DNA from: HRBIN16 sp049969495
GTDB lineage: Bacteria > Armatimonadota > HRBIN16
Assembly (NCBI GenBank): GCA_049969495.1
Contig: JBMFOT010000001.1
Span: 1 to 64,000, forward strand
DNA length: 64,000 nt
Direction of reading: 5' to 3'
The notes under the pieces: model-generated
Databases searched by the model: none
What the model was told of the DNA's origin: nothing
The model's input: the letters and a program-made list of their open reading frames with translations, nothing else
Position numbers and translations under genes: made by a program
Shown here: positions 43,545 to 51,225 of the stretch, in pieces
Layout: every line of letters begins with the position of its first letter
Numbering within the stretch: position 1 is the first letter of the stretch

Positions 43545-44303
43545 ATGCGACGATGGTATCTTTTCTTCGCGACAGCGCTCGCGCTGTGCGCCGTACCGAC
43601 CTTCGCACAGTTGCTAACCGACTTCGAAGGCTATGCGATCGGCGCCAACGGACAGGTGATGTTCCGTACCCCAACCTTTTCGGGCTCCACCGGTAGCTTT
43701 TTGGAGACTTCCCCGGACCGGTCCGAGATCAACAATGAACAGGCTCTCTCTGGCACGCAGTCATTGAAGGTGTCATTCCAGTTCAAAGCCAACCAGACTA
43801 ACCCCTGGGTGAGGCTAACCACCTTCAACGCTGCTAATCTGCCCAATCCGATTATCTCGGCGACCCTGCCGCTGAGCCTGTGGGTATATGTACCTGCCAG
43901 CACCCCGGATTTTCGTTTAACGCTGGGCGTGCGCGAAACCAATCCCACAGGCAATATCGGCGAGAACGGGGGTACGTCAGGGGCGATTGAGTTTGTCGGC
44001 GCACCCACCAAGTCGGGCAATGCACCCGCAGGCAAACTGATAACCACCAAAGACCAGTGGGTGCAGGTCATCTTCGATATTCCCAACGAACCTGTCGTCG
44101 GTTTCACGGGCAACGGTGTCCTGGAAACCACTACCGGCAAGTTCGTGCTGGAGTGTCTTGCCATCACGCCCGCGAACAGCAGTGTGGTGGGTCCGTACAC
44201 GTTCTATCTGGATAACCTGGCGGTGGTTCCCGAGCCTGCTACCCTCAGTATTTTGGGTTTGGGGGTTGCGGGCTTGCTGCTGCGCCGGCGAAGGTCGGGA
44301 TAG
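43545..44303 (+). CDS. PEP-CTERM sorting-domain protein
   Basis: A 252-residue exported protein: signal peptide (about 1-22, ending PTFAQ), a beta-sandwich carbohydrate-binding-like body (GTQSLKVSFQFKANQTNPWV, PLSLWVYVPASTPDFRLTLG), and a C-terminal sorting tail: VVPEPATLSILGLGVAG then LLLRRRRSG, i.e. PEP motif, hydrophobic helix and basic end, the EpsH/exosortase-processed PEP-CTERM signal. Such proteins are released or anchored at the surface of biofilm-forming Gram-negative-type bacteria. The start has GAAAGGAG upstream; a strong promoter lies at 43478-43506. A hairpin follows the stop. Confidence 0.9.
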   Translation: MRRWYLFFATALALCAVPTFAQLLTDFEGYAIGANGQVMFRTPTFSGSTGSFLETSPDRSEINNEQALSGTQSLKVSFQFKANQTNPWVRLTTFNAANLPNPIISATLPLSLWVYVPASTPDFRLTLGVRETNPTGNIGENGGTSGAIEFVGAPTKSGNAPAGKLITTKDQWVQVIFDIPNEPVVGFTGNGVLETTTGKFVLECLAITPANSSVVGPYTFYLDNLAVVPEPATLSILGLGVAGLLLRRRRSG

Positions 44304-44347
44304 TAGTTTCTGTTGTCTGGTAGCGCGTCAAACCTGATTGTTATCGG

Positions 44348-44394
44348 ACGGAGCCGCGCCCTCCACGCGCCTGTAATGGAGGGTTGCGCTCCGT
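44348..44394 (+). terminator. Long hairpin after the PEP-CTERM gene
   Basis: Outer stem ACGGAGC (44348-44354) / GCTCCGT (44388-44394) and inner stem CCCTCCA (44359-44365) / TGGAGGG (44377-44383). Terminator or intergenic repeat; no T tract. Confidence 0.45.
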
Positions 44395-44502
44395 CGCGAC
44401 CAAAAGGTGAGGGGCTGTTAGCGGTCTGCCCTTCTCGACAAACAGGAAAGGGCATGGCATATCGCGAATAGTACTTTACCAGAGGCAAGGAAGGTGATTG
44501 CC

Positions 44503-45258
44503 ATGCTCGCGCTAATCGGCGGTACCGGTATGAGCGAGTTGCCAGGCTTCACAGTGGAACGCAAACGAGTGTTGTGTAACCGCTACGGCGAGGCGACGGT
44601 GCTGGAAGGACATCTGGACGACATTCCCCTGATTTTCCTCCCGCGACACGGCGAAGGACACACGCTGCCCCCACATCGCATCAACTATCGTGCGAACATG
44701 CTGGCGTTACAGCAATGTGGCGTCACGCGCATCATTGCGACGGCGGCAGTTGGCTCGCTAAATCGGGCAATGAAACCGGGCGACTTCGTGCTCATCAGCG
44801 ACTTCATCGATTTCACGCGCGAGCGACCGCTCACCATCTTCGACCGCCCGGGCGAGGTAGTGCACACGGACTTCACGCACGCCTACTGTCCCGAACTCAG
44901 GCACGTTCTGGAGCGCACCGCCGAGTCGCTGAATGTGCCGGTACACTTCGGGGGAACCTATCTGTGCGCAGACGGGCCGCGCTACGAGACGCCTGCCGAA
45001 ATCCGCATGTTTGCCCACTGGGGGGCAGATGTGGTTGGCATGACGGGTGTGCCGGAGGTAGTGTTCGCCCGCGAGCTGCGCATGTGCTATGCCACGGTGG
45101 CCACCGTTACCAACTGGGCGGCCGGCATCAGCCCCTCACGCCTGTCTCACGAAGAGGTAGAGGCAATTATGGCAAGCCAACGCCCCCTGTTGCTGCAATG
45201 GCTCAGTCATGCCTTCCGTGAGATTCCTGAAGAGGTATGTGCTTCATGCGCCGTATAG
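44503..45258 (+). CDS. Methylthioadenosine/purine nucleoside phosphorylase family enzyme
   Basis: About 251 residues. MLALIGGTGMSELPGF, LPRHGEGHTLPPHRINYRAN, ATAAVGSLNRAMKPGDFVLI and YLCADGPRYETPAEIRMFAH with TNWAAGISP identify the MTAP/PNP-2 family that splits methylthioadenosine or methylthioinosine in sulfur salvage. GADVVGMTGVPEVVFARE is the phosphorylase core. Exact base preference (MTA or S-methylthioinosine) cannot be read. ATG 44503 has AAGGAAGG upstream; a GTG at 44494 adds three residues. Its C terminus has CASCAV. It stands alone between the PEP-CTERM gene and the nitrogen cluster. Confidence 0.88.
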   Translation: MLALIGGTGMSELPGFTVERKRVLCNRYGEATVLEGHLDDIPLIFLPRHGEGHTLPPHRINYRANMLALQQCGVTRIIATAAVGSLNRAMKPGDFVLISDFIDFTRERPLTIFDRPGEVVHTDFTHAYCPELRHVLERTAESLNVPVHFGGTYLCADGPRYETPAEIRMFAHWGADVVGMTGVPEVVFARELRMCYATVATVTNWAAGISPSRLSHEEVEAIMASQRPLLLQWLSHAFREIPEEVCASCAV

Positions 45259-45259
45259 C

Positions 45260-45289
45260 TTGACAAAAAATTACCCTCTGTGGTATAGT
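45260..45289 (+). promoter_or_regulatory. Promoter of the porin-amt-glnB leader
   Basis: TTGACA (45260-45265), 18 bases, TATAGT (45284-45289), lying just after the MTA phosphorylase stop. Predicted start about 45296. Confidence 0.7.
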
Positions 45290-45295
45290 GATAGC

Positions 45296-45495
45296 GTCAA
45301 GGATGTGACGAGGTTGTCCCCCTGAGAAACGGCAGACAGAGGCGTCGCAAGCGTGTGTCCGCCGTTTTTTGATTCGGCTACGCAAAGGCGTTAGCCACGC
45401 ACTGCAGCGACCCCACTTCTGCACGCAACGCCGCGACCGGAGAGGCTTTCAGCCACTCCACGAGACTTCCCGAAAAACAAAAAGGAGGTACATGT
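45296..45495 (+). ncRNA. Structured leader or small RNA with internal intrinsic terminator
   Basis: Downstream of the promoter lie a small hairpin CGTCA-AGGATG-TGACG (about 45296-45311), then a classic intrinsic terminator: AAACGGC (45327-45333) pairs with GCCGTTT (45361-45367), with GACA/TGTC inside, followed by a T run at 45364-45370. A second hairpin, GGCGTT (45387-45392) with AACGCC (45427-45432) and TGCAG/CTGCA inside, lies between the terminator and the gene. The porin starts at 45496. I read it as a transcription attenuator or separate small RNA of about 75 bases controlling the porin-amt-glnB cluster. Confidence 0.6.
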
Positions 45496-46539
45496 ATGCG
45501 ACGTTTGGTTCTATGCGCGACGTGCGCATTGTGGGTCGCCGCTGCAGTGCATACACAGGGCGCCCCCGAGGTGGAGGTCAACGGTCTGCTGGACGTGTAT
45601 GCAGGCTACAACTTCAACAACCCGCCGTCCAGCGCCAACGGCACCAACCAGAACGTGGTGCGCGCCTTTGACCAGCGCTCCGGCTCGCTGAGCCTCAGCC
45701 TGCTGGAGGTCACGCTCAAAAGCAAACCCGAACCCGTTGGGTTCACCCTGACCCTTACCACCGGTAAGACCGCCGACCTGGTGCACTACAACCCCGGCGA
45801 GGACAGGTTCAAACTGTTGCAGCAAGCCTTCATCACCACCAGCGCAGGCAACTGGACGGTGGACGTGGGCAAGTTCGTGACCGCGCTGGGGGCGGAGGTC
45901 ATCGAATCCAGCGCGAACGATAACTACTCACGCTCGTTGCCTTTCGTGTACGCCATCCCCTTCTACCATGCAGGCATTCGCGCATCTACCGGCCTGGGTT
46001 CAGGCTGGGGATTGCAGGCGATGCTGGTCAACGGATGGGACGTCACGGAGGACAACAACAGCAAAAAGAGCTTCCACCTGGCGGTCAACTACACCAACGA
46101 GCGGCTCAGCTTTGTCCAGAATGTGATTACCGGCGACGAGGCGATTGCTCCCGCCAGCGGCGCGCGCACCGTGTGGGACACCGTGCTGTTCTATACGCTG
46201 GGAGCGGATAAGGTCGGGCTAAACTTCGACTACGGGGAAGACAAATCGGCGAGTGCGAAGTGGCTGGGGTACGCGGTGTACTACCGGCGCAGCCTGCCCA
46301 GAGGGCGTGCGCTCGCTCTGCGCCACTCTTACCTCGACGACAAGGACGGATTCCGCACGGGCGTAGTGCAAAAGCTCAGCGAATTCACCATCACCTACGA
46401 GTACCCTCTCGGCTCATCTATCGGTCGCTTTGAGGTACGCTTCGACAGCTCCAACCAGCCCTTCTTCCTGAACGACGCCGGAGCAGCCACCAAGAAGCAA
46501 CAGGTGACCGTGATGTACTCGCAGGTTTACAGGTTTTAA
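45496..46539 (+). CDS. Outer-membrane porin-like beta-barrel protein
   Basis: A 347-residue exported protein with signal peptide (about 1-22) and many alternating hydrophobic strands (VEVNGLLDVYAGYNFN, SLSLSLLEVTLKSKPEPVGF, GLQAMLVNGWDVTEDNN, ending in VTVMYSQVYRF, whose terminal Phe is the outer-membrane insertion signature). This is the BBP2-type porin often found next to amt and glnB, where it may let ammonium or small solutes cross the outer membrane. AAAGGAGG precedes the ATG. It is first in the porin-amt-glnB cluster. Confidence 0.85.
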   Translation: MRRLVLCATCALWVAAAVHTQGAPEVEVNGLLDVYAGYNFNNPPSSANGTNQNVVRAFDQRSGSLSLSLLEVTLKSKPEPVGFTLTLTTGKTADLVHYNPGEDRFKLLQQAFITTSAGNWTVDVGKFVTALGAEVIESSANDNYSRSLPFVYAIPFYHAGIRASTGLGSGWGLQAMLVNGWDVTEDNNSKKSFHLAVNYTNERLSFVQNVITGDEAIAPASGARTVWDTVLFYTLGADKVGLNFDYGEDKSASAKWLGYAVYYRRSLPRGRALALRHSYLDDKDGFRTGVVQKLSEFTITYEYPLGSSIGRFEVRFDSSNQPFFLNDAGAATKKQQVTVMYSQVYRF

Positions 46540-46551
46540 GGAGGGGCAACC

Positions 46552-46760
46552 ATGCGAACGATACGAGGTCTGCGATTATCGGCGTGCTGGGAGGTATCGT
46601 GGTGGTTATCTCCGTGTTGCTACTAGACCGCGCGAAGGTGGACGACCCGGTAGGCGCGGTATCGGTACACGGCGTTTGCGGCGTACTGGGCACGCTGGCA
46701 CTCGGGCTGTTTGCTCAGGAGGGATACGCTCCGGCATGTAACAAGGAGGCTGGACAATGA
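46552..46760 (+). pseudogene. amt: Ammonium transporter (Amt) remnant with large deletions
   Basis: An AAGGAGGGG ribosome site and ATG (46552) look like a proper gene start, but that frame stops after about 24 codons. In another frame, from 46572 to TGA 46758-46760, 62 residues match the late part of Amt: GVLGGIVVVISVLLLDRAKV then DDPVGAVSVHGVCGVLGTLA, holding the His (VHG) of the twin-His conduction pair. An intact Amt has about 400 or more residues, and the last helix plus C-terminal tail are also missing here. It overlaps the glnB ATG. The transporter cannot work as it stands; internal deletion or misassembly are the two explanations. Confidence 0.8.
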
Positions 46761-47098
46761 TCAAGATAGAAGCCATCATCCGCCCACAGAAGCTGGACGA
46801 GGTGAAAGCCGCACTGAACGAAATCGGTATCGCAGGCATCACTGTCACCGAAGTGCACGGCTCGGGCAGGCAAAAGGGCTACACGCAAACCTATCGCGGC
46901 GCGGAGTACACCATCAACCTGTTGCAAAAGGTGAAAATCGAGGTGGTGGTGCCCGATGCGCTTGCGGAACAGGTGGTGGATGTGATACAGGAAGCCGCCC
47001 GAACTGGTGAAATCGGCGATGGGAAAATCTTCCTGATACCCGTTGCCGACGCGGTGCGCATCCGTACTGGCGAGCGCGGCGATACGGCAGTGAAGTAA
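46757..47098 (+). CDS. glnB: Nitrogen regulatory protein P-II
   Basis: A 113-residue P-II signal protein sensing 2-oxoglutarate and energy state. MIKIEAIIRPQKLDEVKAAL, the T-loop GYTQTYRGAEY with the modifiable Tyr51, and TGEIGDGKIFLIPVADAVRI are standard. In this place it would normally regulate the neighbouring Amt channel (GlnK type), but that gene is broken. The ATG lies in the amt remnant stop (ATGA), and AAGGAGG is well placed. A hairpin at 47118-47139 follows. Confidence 0.96.
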   Translation: MIKIEAIIRPQKLDEVKAALNEIGIAGITVTEVHGSGRQKGYTQTYRGAEYTINLLQKVKIEVVVPDALAEQVVDVIQEAARTGEIGDGKIFLIPVADAVRIRTGERGDTAVK

Positions 47099-47117
47099 GG
47101 GCGAAGCTTTCCCCGTA

Positions 47118-47139
47118 GGCTCTACCCTGTACAGGGTGG
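47118..47139 (+). terminator. Hairpin after glnB
   Basis: Stem CTC-T-ACCCTG / CAGGGT-G-GAG with a two-base tip, 20 bases after the glnB stop. No T tract. Confidence 0.45.
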
Positions 47140-47241
47140 AGCTGCTTGCTGTAGTGCACTCGCCCTTCACTGCACACTTTACTGCATCCCCTCGCTTAGG
47201 GTAGTATTTTCATACACTAACCATAACGAGGGGGTGCAGTC

Positions 47242-48084
47242 ATGCTTACCAAGGAGCAAGTGGAACAGTACCATCGCGACGGCTATACGGTGGCGCGCGG
47301 TCTCTTCAGCCGGCAAGAGGCTGAGTTCTACATCGACCATTACATGCGCCTGCGCGAATCGGGCTCCTACCCGGGCGACTTTCAGGGGGTAGACCCCAGC
47401 AGCAACGACCCGCTCAAACGCTATCCCCGTATGATACACATGCACCGCTGGGACGAGGTGAGCCTCAAATGGATGATTGACCCGCGTCTGAATGCGTGCA
47501 TGACCGTCCTGCTGGGCAAAGAACCCTACGCGGTGCAGACCATGCTATACTTCAAGCCTCCGGGCGCGCGCGGGCAGGCACTGCATCAAGATAACTTCTA
47601 TCTGCGCGTACAACCGGGTACCTGTATCGCTGCATGGATGGCGCTGGACTATTGCGATGAGCAAAACGGCTGCCTGATGGTGGTTCCGGGCACGCAAGAC
47701 CTGCCCATCCTGTGTACCATCCCCGCTGATACCACTCAGAGCTTTACCGACATCACTGTGCCCGTGCCCAAAGATATGCCCATCGTGCCCGTGATCATGG
47801 AACCGGGTGATGTGCTTTTCTTCAACGGCTCGTTGATACACGGCAGCAACCCCAACCGCACCCAGGATCGGTTCCGTCGTGCGCTCATCGGGCACTATGC
47901 CGTAGGCGATGCCGAAAAAATCGCACGCTTCTACCACCCCGTGCTACGCATGGATGGCACAGTCGTAGAACTGGGTATCAGTGAAGGAGGCGGTCCGTGT
48001 GGCGTATGGGTAGAGCGTGATGGCAAGCCTGTGGTGGAGATGATTACCCCCCACCACAGCGGCGAACAGCCCGACCACGAGTGA
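47242..48084 (+). CDS. Phytanoyl-CoA dioxygenase (PhyH) family protein
   Basis: A 280-residue Fe(II)/2-oxoglutarate dioxygenase-like protein. The metal ligands are likely H115 and D117 in LHQDNFYLRV and the distal His in GSLIHGSNPN (about 199); an Arg (DRFRRALIGHY) binds the co-substrate. Residues MLTKEQVEQYHRDGYTVARG form the typical N-terminal helix. PhyH proteins hydroxylate diverse small molecules; the substrate cannot be read from sequence. GAGGGGGTG precedes the ATG. It stands alone, ending at a GC hairpin shared with the opposing hflX. Confidence 0.88.
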   Translation: MLTKEQVEQYHRDGYTVARGLFSRQEAEFYIDHYMRLRESGSYPGDFQGVDPSSNDPLKRYPRMIHMHRWDEVSLKWMIDPRLNACMTVLLGKEPYAVQTMLYFKPPGARGQALHQDNFYLRVQPGTCIAAWMALDYCDEQNGCLMVVPGTQDLPILCTIPADTTQSFTDITVPVPKDMPIVPVIMEPGDVLFFNGSLIHGSNPNRTQDRFRRALIGHYAVGDAEKIARFYHPVLRMDGTVVELGISEGGGPCGVWVERDGKPVVEMITPHHSGEQPDHE

Positions 48085-48098
48085 AACGAACGGCTGCG

Positions 48099-48119
48099 GG
48101 GGCGCGGTCACCGCGCCCC
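48099..48119. terminator. GC-rich hairpin between PhyH and hflX
   Basis: Perfect stem GGGGCGCGG / CCGCGCCCC with loop TCA, followed on the plus strand by TCTTCTT, 14 bases after the PhyH stop. Confidence 0.6.
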
Positions 48120-48175
48120 TCTTCTTGCAAGGGCAGGCTACTAGCGCGGCAGGTACCTCTCGAAAATCAGGGAGG

Positions 48176-49498
48176 TCAGGCTTCAACGCGATACGGCTTC
48201 AGCAGTTCCGCAAGGTCGTGAGTGACCTCTGCTTCCACCAGAATGCCGTCCGGGGTATACTCCGCACTGTGCACGCGCCCCAGATCGTAACACTGTGCCA
48301 GCAAGTTACTCTGCCTATAAGGCAAGCGTATCTTTACCGGCTGCAGCAGGGACTGCAGTGTGGTGAGGATATGGCTCATCAGTTCGGGGATGCCTTCCGC
48401 TTTCAACGCGGAGATGTACACCGCATTGGGTGTCTCCGCCACCAGTTGTCGCAGGCGGTAGGTGTCTTTGACCAGGTCCGCTTTGTTATACGCGGTAATA
48501 ATCGGCTTGTTGTGTGCGCCCAGCTCCGCCAACACGTTCATGACCGCCTGCCTCTGAATCTCCAGCTGAGGATGGCTGGCGTCTACTACGTGAATCAGAA
48601 AATCGGCCTCGGTCACTTCCTCCAGCGTGGCGCGGAACGCGGCGACCAGCGAGTGCGGCAGGTTGCGGATGAAACCAACGGTGTCCGACAGCAACACGCC
48701 CCAGCCGTCGGGCAGCACGATGCGACGCACGGTAGGGTCCAGCGTGGCGAAGAGGTGCTCATCGGTGTAGATATGCGCACCCGAGAGAGTGTTCAGCAGG
48801 GTGGACTTGCCCGCGCTCGTATACCCTACCAGCGCGCCGAATGGGAAAGGCAACCTACGCCTGCCCTGTCGTTGCTGATTGCGCTGGCGAGCAACCTGCT
48901 CCAGTTCACGCTGCAGGTCGGCGATGCGCTCACGCACCTTACGTCGGTCCTGTTCCAGCTTGGTCTCGCCCGGTCCGCCGCGCACGCCGATGTGCCCAGC
49001 CTGCTGTTCGAACTTGGTGTACACACTCATCAGGCGAGGCAGCTCGTAGGTCAATCGCGCCAGCTCTACCTGCAATTTCCCCTCGCGGGTATGGGCGCGC
49101 TGGGCGAAAATCTGCAGGATGAGCTCGGTGCGGTCTATCACGCGCGTTTGCAGGATGTCTTCCAGGTTGCGCTGCTGCAGCGGCGTCAGGTCATCGTCTA
49201 CAATGACCACATCCGCGTTGACCTCGCGCACCTGCGGGAAGAGCAGTTCCGCCTTACCCCTGCCGATGAAGGTAGCCGCATCGGGACGAGATCGCCGCTG
49301 TCGGCTTTCGCCAACCACTTCCAGACCGGCGGTGTCGCACAGGGCACGCAGCTCCTCTTCTACATAACTGTCCAGCTCGGGGTCGGGGTTGACATAGATG
49401 AGGAAGGCGCGCTCGCGTTCCTGCACCACGTGCAAGCGTTGCGCGGGATGTTGCACTTCGGCTGTCTCAACTGGCGGCGTGAAGATTCTCTGTGGCAT
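48176..49498 (-). CDS. hflX: Ribosome-associated GTPase HflX
   Basis: A 440-residue HflX. N-terminal domain with FIGRGKAELLFPQVREVNAD, the glycine-rich GHIGVRGGPGETKLEQDRRK linker, then the G domain: G1 GYTSAGKSTLLN (near residue 228), G3 LSDTVGFIRNLPHSLVAAFR, and G4 NKADL. It splits ribosomes stalled by heat or antibiotics. I take ATG 49498, which has GAGGTG upstream; the longer GTG start at 49543, eight bases after a TATACT box (TTGCGC-17-TATACT at 49552-49580), would be a near-leaderless alternative. Its C terminus ends in HDLAELLKPYRVEA. Confidence 0.94.
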   Translation of the reverse strand: MPQRIFTPPVETAEVQHPAQRLHVVQERERAFLIYVNPDPELDSYVEEELRALCDTAGLEVVGESRQRRSRPDAATFIGRGKAELLFPQVREVNADVVIVDDDLTPLQQRNLEDILQTRVIDRTELILQIFAQRAHTREGKLQVELARLTYELPRLMSVYTKFEQQAGHIGVRGGPGETKLEQDRRKVRERIADLQRELEQVARQRNQQRQGRRRLPFPFGALVGYTSAGKSTLLNTLSGAHIYTDEHLFATLDPTVRRIVLPDGWGVLLSDTVGFIRNLPHSLVAAFRATLEEVTEADFLIHVVDASHPQLEIQRQAVMNVLAELGAHNKPIITAYNKADLVKDTYRLRQLVAETPNAVYISALKAEGIPELMSHILTTLQSLLQPVKIRLPYRQSNLLAQCYDLGRVHSAEYTPDGILVEAEVTHDLAELLKPYRVEA

Positions 49499-49551
49499 CG
49501 TTGCCTGCACCTCTTCAGCGGAGACTTGGGATGCGTCCTCCACTATTATTT

Positions 49552-49580
49552 AGTATATCTCGCGGTAATCTCATGCGCAA
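49552..49580 (-). promoter_or_regulatory. Promoter of hflX
   Basis: Minus strand TTGCGC (49575-49580), 17 bases, TATACT (49552-49557). Confidence 0.55.
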
Positions 49581-49584
49581 GGCG

Positions 49585-50121
49585 TCAGATGTCACGCGGG
49601 TCCTTGGGAAGACCGATTCGTCCAAAATAGAAAGCAAATGCCTGTGCCATCTTCTCACGATAGGGAGGTAATAAACGCACGCGATGACCAAGTTGTTGTG
49701 AGAGTTCCTCTGGGAAGATCTTAGGCACGGCAGTGACCAGACGAAAGTCAATGACACGCTGCTCAAACTCATAACCTTCCAACTCACACGCTTCAATCAA
49801 GTGATATGCCAGCACACGCCCCTTGCGGATATTCGCTCTTTCTTCCCTGCGTGGTGCGACCTCTACTGCATTTCGATGAGGGCATACCAGCACTCTGTCT
49901 AAATCACGTTTGGGAATGTCACAGCTGTGGGTCAACACAATAAGATCCGCAAAGACAATAGCGGTGTTCGCAGAAGCGTCAAGCTTCCGTCCCTGATACA
50001 CTTGGAGAAAAAATGCCGGATCGGGCAGCAACACGACGGGGCAGTTGAAAAAGATATCACCTTGCTGCAGGGGATCATCTGCACCTACAATGCGGTACCA
50101 GGGGTATTCTTCCGATTCCAC
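49585..50121 (-). CDS. Uncharacterised protein of the TIGR04255 cassette, 178 aa
   Basis: A 178-residue soluble protein. Features: QQGDIFFNCPVVLLPD near the start and VLTHSCDIPKRDLDRVLVC in the middle, a combination I have seen in a family of short proteins of unknown function; no named domain is certain. A Cys/His pair (THSCDI, CPHR) could bind metal. It starts four bases after the stop of the 100-aa gene and ends the operon just before hflX. No signal peptide or membrane helix. Confidence 0.7.
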   Translation of the reverse strand: MESEEYPWYRIVGADDPLQQGDIFFNCPVVLLPDPAFFLQVYQGRKLDASANTAIVFADLIVLTHSCDIPKRDLDRVLVCPHRNAVEVAPRREERANIRKGRVLAYHLIEACELEGYEFEQRVIDFRLVTAVPKIFPEELSQQLGHRVRLLPPYREKMAQAFAFYFGRIGLPKDPRDI

Positions 50122-50124
50122 CGT

Positions 50125-50427
50125 TTACTCCAGACTTGCAGATTTCAGAAACTGCTCTTCCTCTTCACAGAGTGGAGGGAACTCCAAACGCCCCCTGACA
50201 GTATAAGAAAGTTGTATCTGGAGCGTCTGAGAGGGCTTCAGCAACGGCGGGTCGTCCATCCAGCGCACGCTAGGCAGTTCGGTTACTTCTTCCTGCTCGA
50301 AGATAGACAGCTCCTCAGACGCGGCAGTGCGTCTGAGGGAGAATCTCCGCCAGGGAACCTCTGCCATCACAGCGCTCTTTGAGCTTGTGGTCGGAATGGT
50401 GAAAGCGCCAGTGTGGGATATTGCCAT
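50125..50427 (-). CDS. Uncharacterised protein of the TIGR04255 cassette, 100 aa
   Basis: A 100-residue protein starting directly after the stop codon of the TIGR04255 gene (ATG at 50425-50427 abuts the stop). The sequence (EVPWRRFSLRRTAASEELSI and PSQTLQIQLSYTVRGRLEF) looks like a small beta/alpha domain, with no hydrophobic segment. Family not recognised. Its tight spacing with both neighbours says the three proteins act together or in fixed ratio. Confidence 0.65.
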   Translation of the reverse strand: MAISHTGAFTIPTTSSKSAVMAEVPWRRFSLRRTAASEELSIFEQEEVTELPSVRWMDDPPLLKPSQTLQIQLSYTVRGRLEFPPLCEEEEQFLKSASLE

Positions 50428-51162
50428 CTATCTCACCTCTTCCAGCAGTCCGCGCGTCTTTTCGGTGATACACGCCTCAAAAGCCTCGTACACCGCATCA
50501 TGCGACCTTTCTAGTATCGAGTCTATCAGGAGCAAGTCCCATAAGAACTCGGACGTACGATACTCCAGATCAAGAAGGACAGCAGTTCCATCCGATGGTG
50601 ACACATACGCCAAACCAGTGGTAACAGTGAGCACATCCTCGCCAGTGCAGAAGAAGTCCTGCTTGAGCAGAAAAGGCCCCTTGCGCTGTCCGATATCAGG
50701 CGAAACGGGGTACACAGAAAACCACTCTGCCATGTCCGTCTGCATCCCAGTGAACGCAAATCGATTGATGTAGCGCAATATCAGCCTGGATGGCTGTATC
50801 GAGGGTAAAGATTCATGGAGACGGCGCAGGCACTCTACAATGTAGGGCTTGAACTCGTGCCAGCCCGTATAGGGAGCCAGCTGATTGATGGTAAAAGAGT
50901 TCGGTCCCAGATGCAGCAAATTCTTACCGTTAGCATGTTTGTAGCGCATTAACACCAGTGTAGGCAAAACGAGGGTTTCCTTCTGACGCACGTCTACCTG
51001 CAGCGCAAACGCGGGGATCTCTTCGGTCTGCTCAAAGCCCATATCGCGAACCGCCGCCATCAGGATGCCATAGCAGGCAGTGTTCCAGTCTTCTGGCGTT
51101 TCAAACTGAACCTCGCAAAGCGCCTCCAAAATGCTTGGATGTTTATATTTCCTCTCCACCAT
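50428..51162 (-). CDS. TIGR04255 family protein
   Basis: About 244 residues. The N-terminal pattern RKYKHPSILEALCEVQFE, then ALQVDVRQKETLVLPTLVLM and FTINQLAPYTGWHEFKPYI, matches the TIGR04255 family of unknown function, which is scattered among bacteria and archaea. Two ATGs compete (51162 and 51171); AGAGGG is too close to the outer one, so I take 51162. A promoter lies at 51188-51215. It heads a three-gene operon; homologues are often found next to small unknown genes, so a defence or toxin-antitoxin-like module is one idea, unproven. Confidence 0.75.
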   Translation of the reverse strand: MVERKYKHPSILEALCEVQFETPEDWNTACYGILMAAVRDMGFEQTEEIPAFALQVDVRQKETLVLPTLVLMRYKHANGKNLLHLGPNSFTINQLAPYTGWHEFKPYIVECLRRLHESLPSIQPSRLILRYINRFAFTGMQTDMAEWFSVYPVSPDIGQRKGPFLLKQDFFCTGEDVLTVTTGLAYVSPSDGTAVLLDLEYRTSEFLWDLLLIDSILERSHDAVYEAFEACITEKTRGLLEEVR

Positions 51163-51187
51163 CACTGTCATGTCCCTCTTCGTTTCT

Positions 51188-51215
51188 ATTTTACCATCAT
51201 TCTGCTCTTGTGCAA
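51188..51215 (-). promoter_or_regulatory. Promoter of the TIGR04255 cassette
   Basis: Minus strand TTGCAC (51210-51215), 16 bases, TAAAAT (51188-51193), between the methyltransferase stop and the cassette start. Confidence 0.6.
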
Positions 51216-51225
51216 CCTGCACTAC

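Noticed and set aside
45296..45370. ANTAR-target RNA upstream of the nitrogen cluster
   Set aside because: ANTAR substrates need two hexaloops with A in position 1 and G in position 4; the only hexaloop seen (AGGATG) fails at position 4.
48125..49630. Plus-strand frame of 501 codons opposite hflX
   Set aside because: HflX motifs are unmistakable on the minus strand; the plus frame has no start signal.
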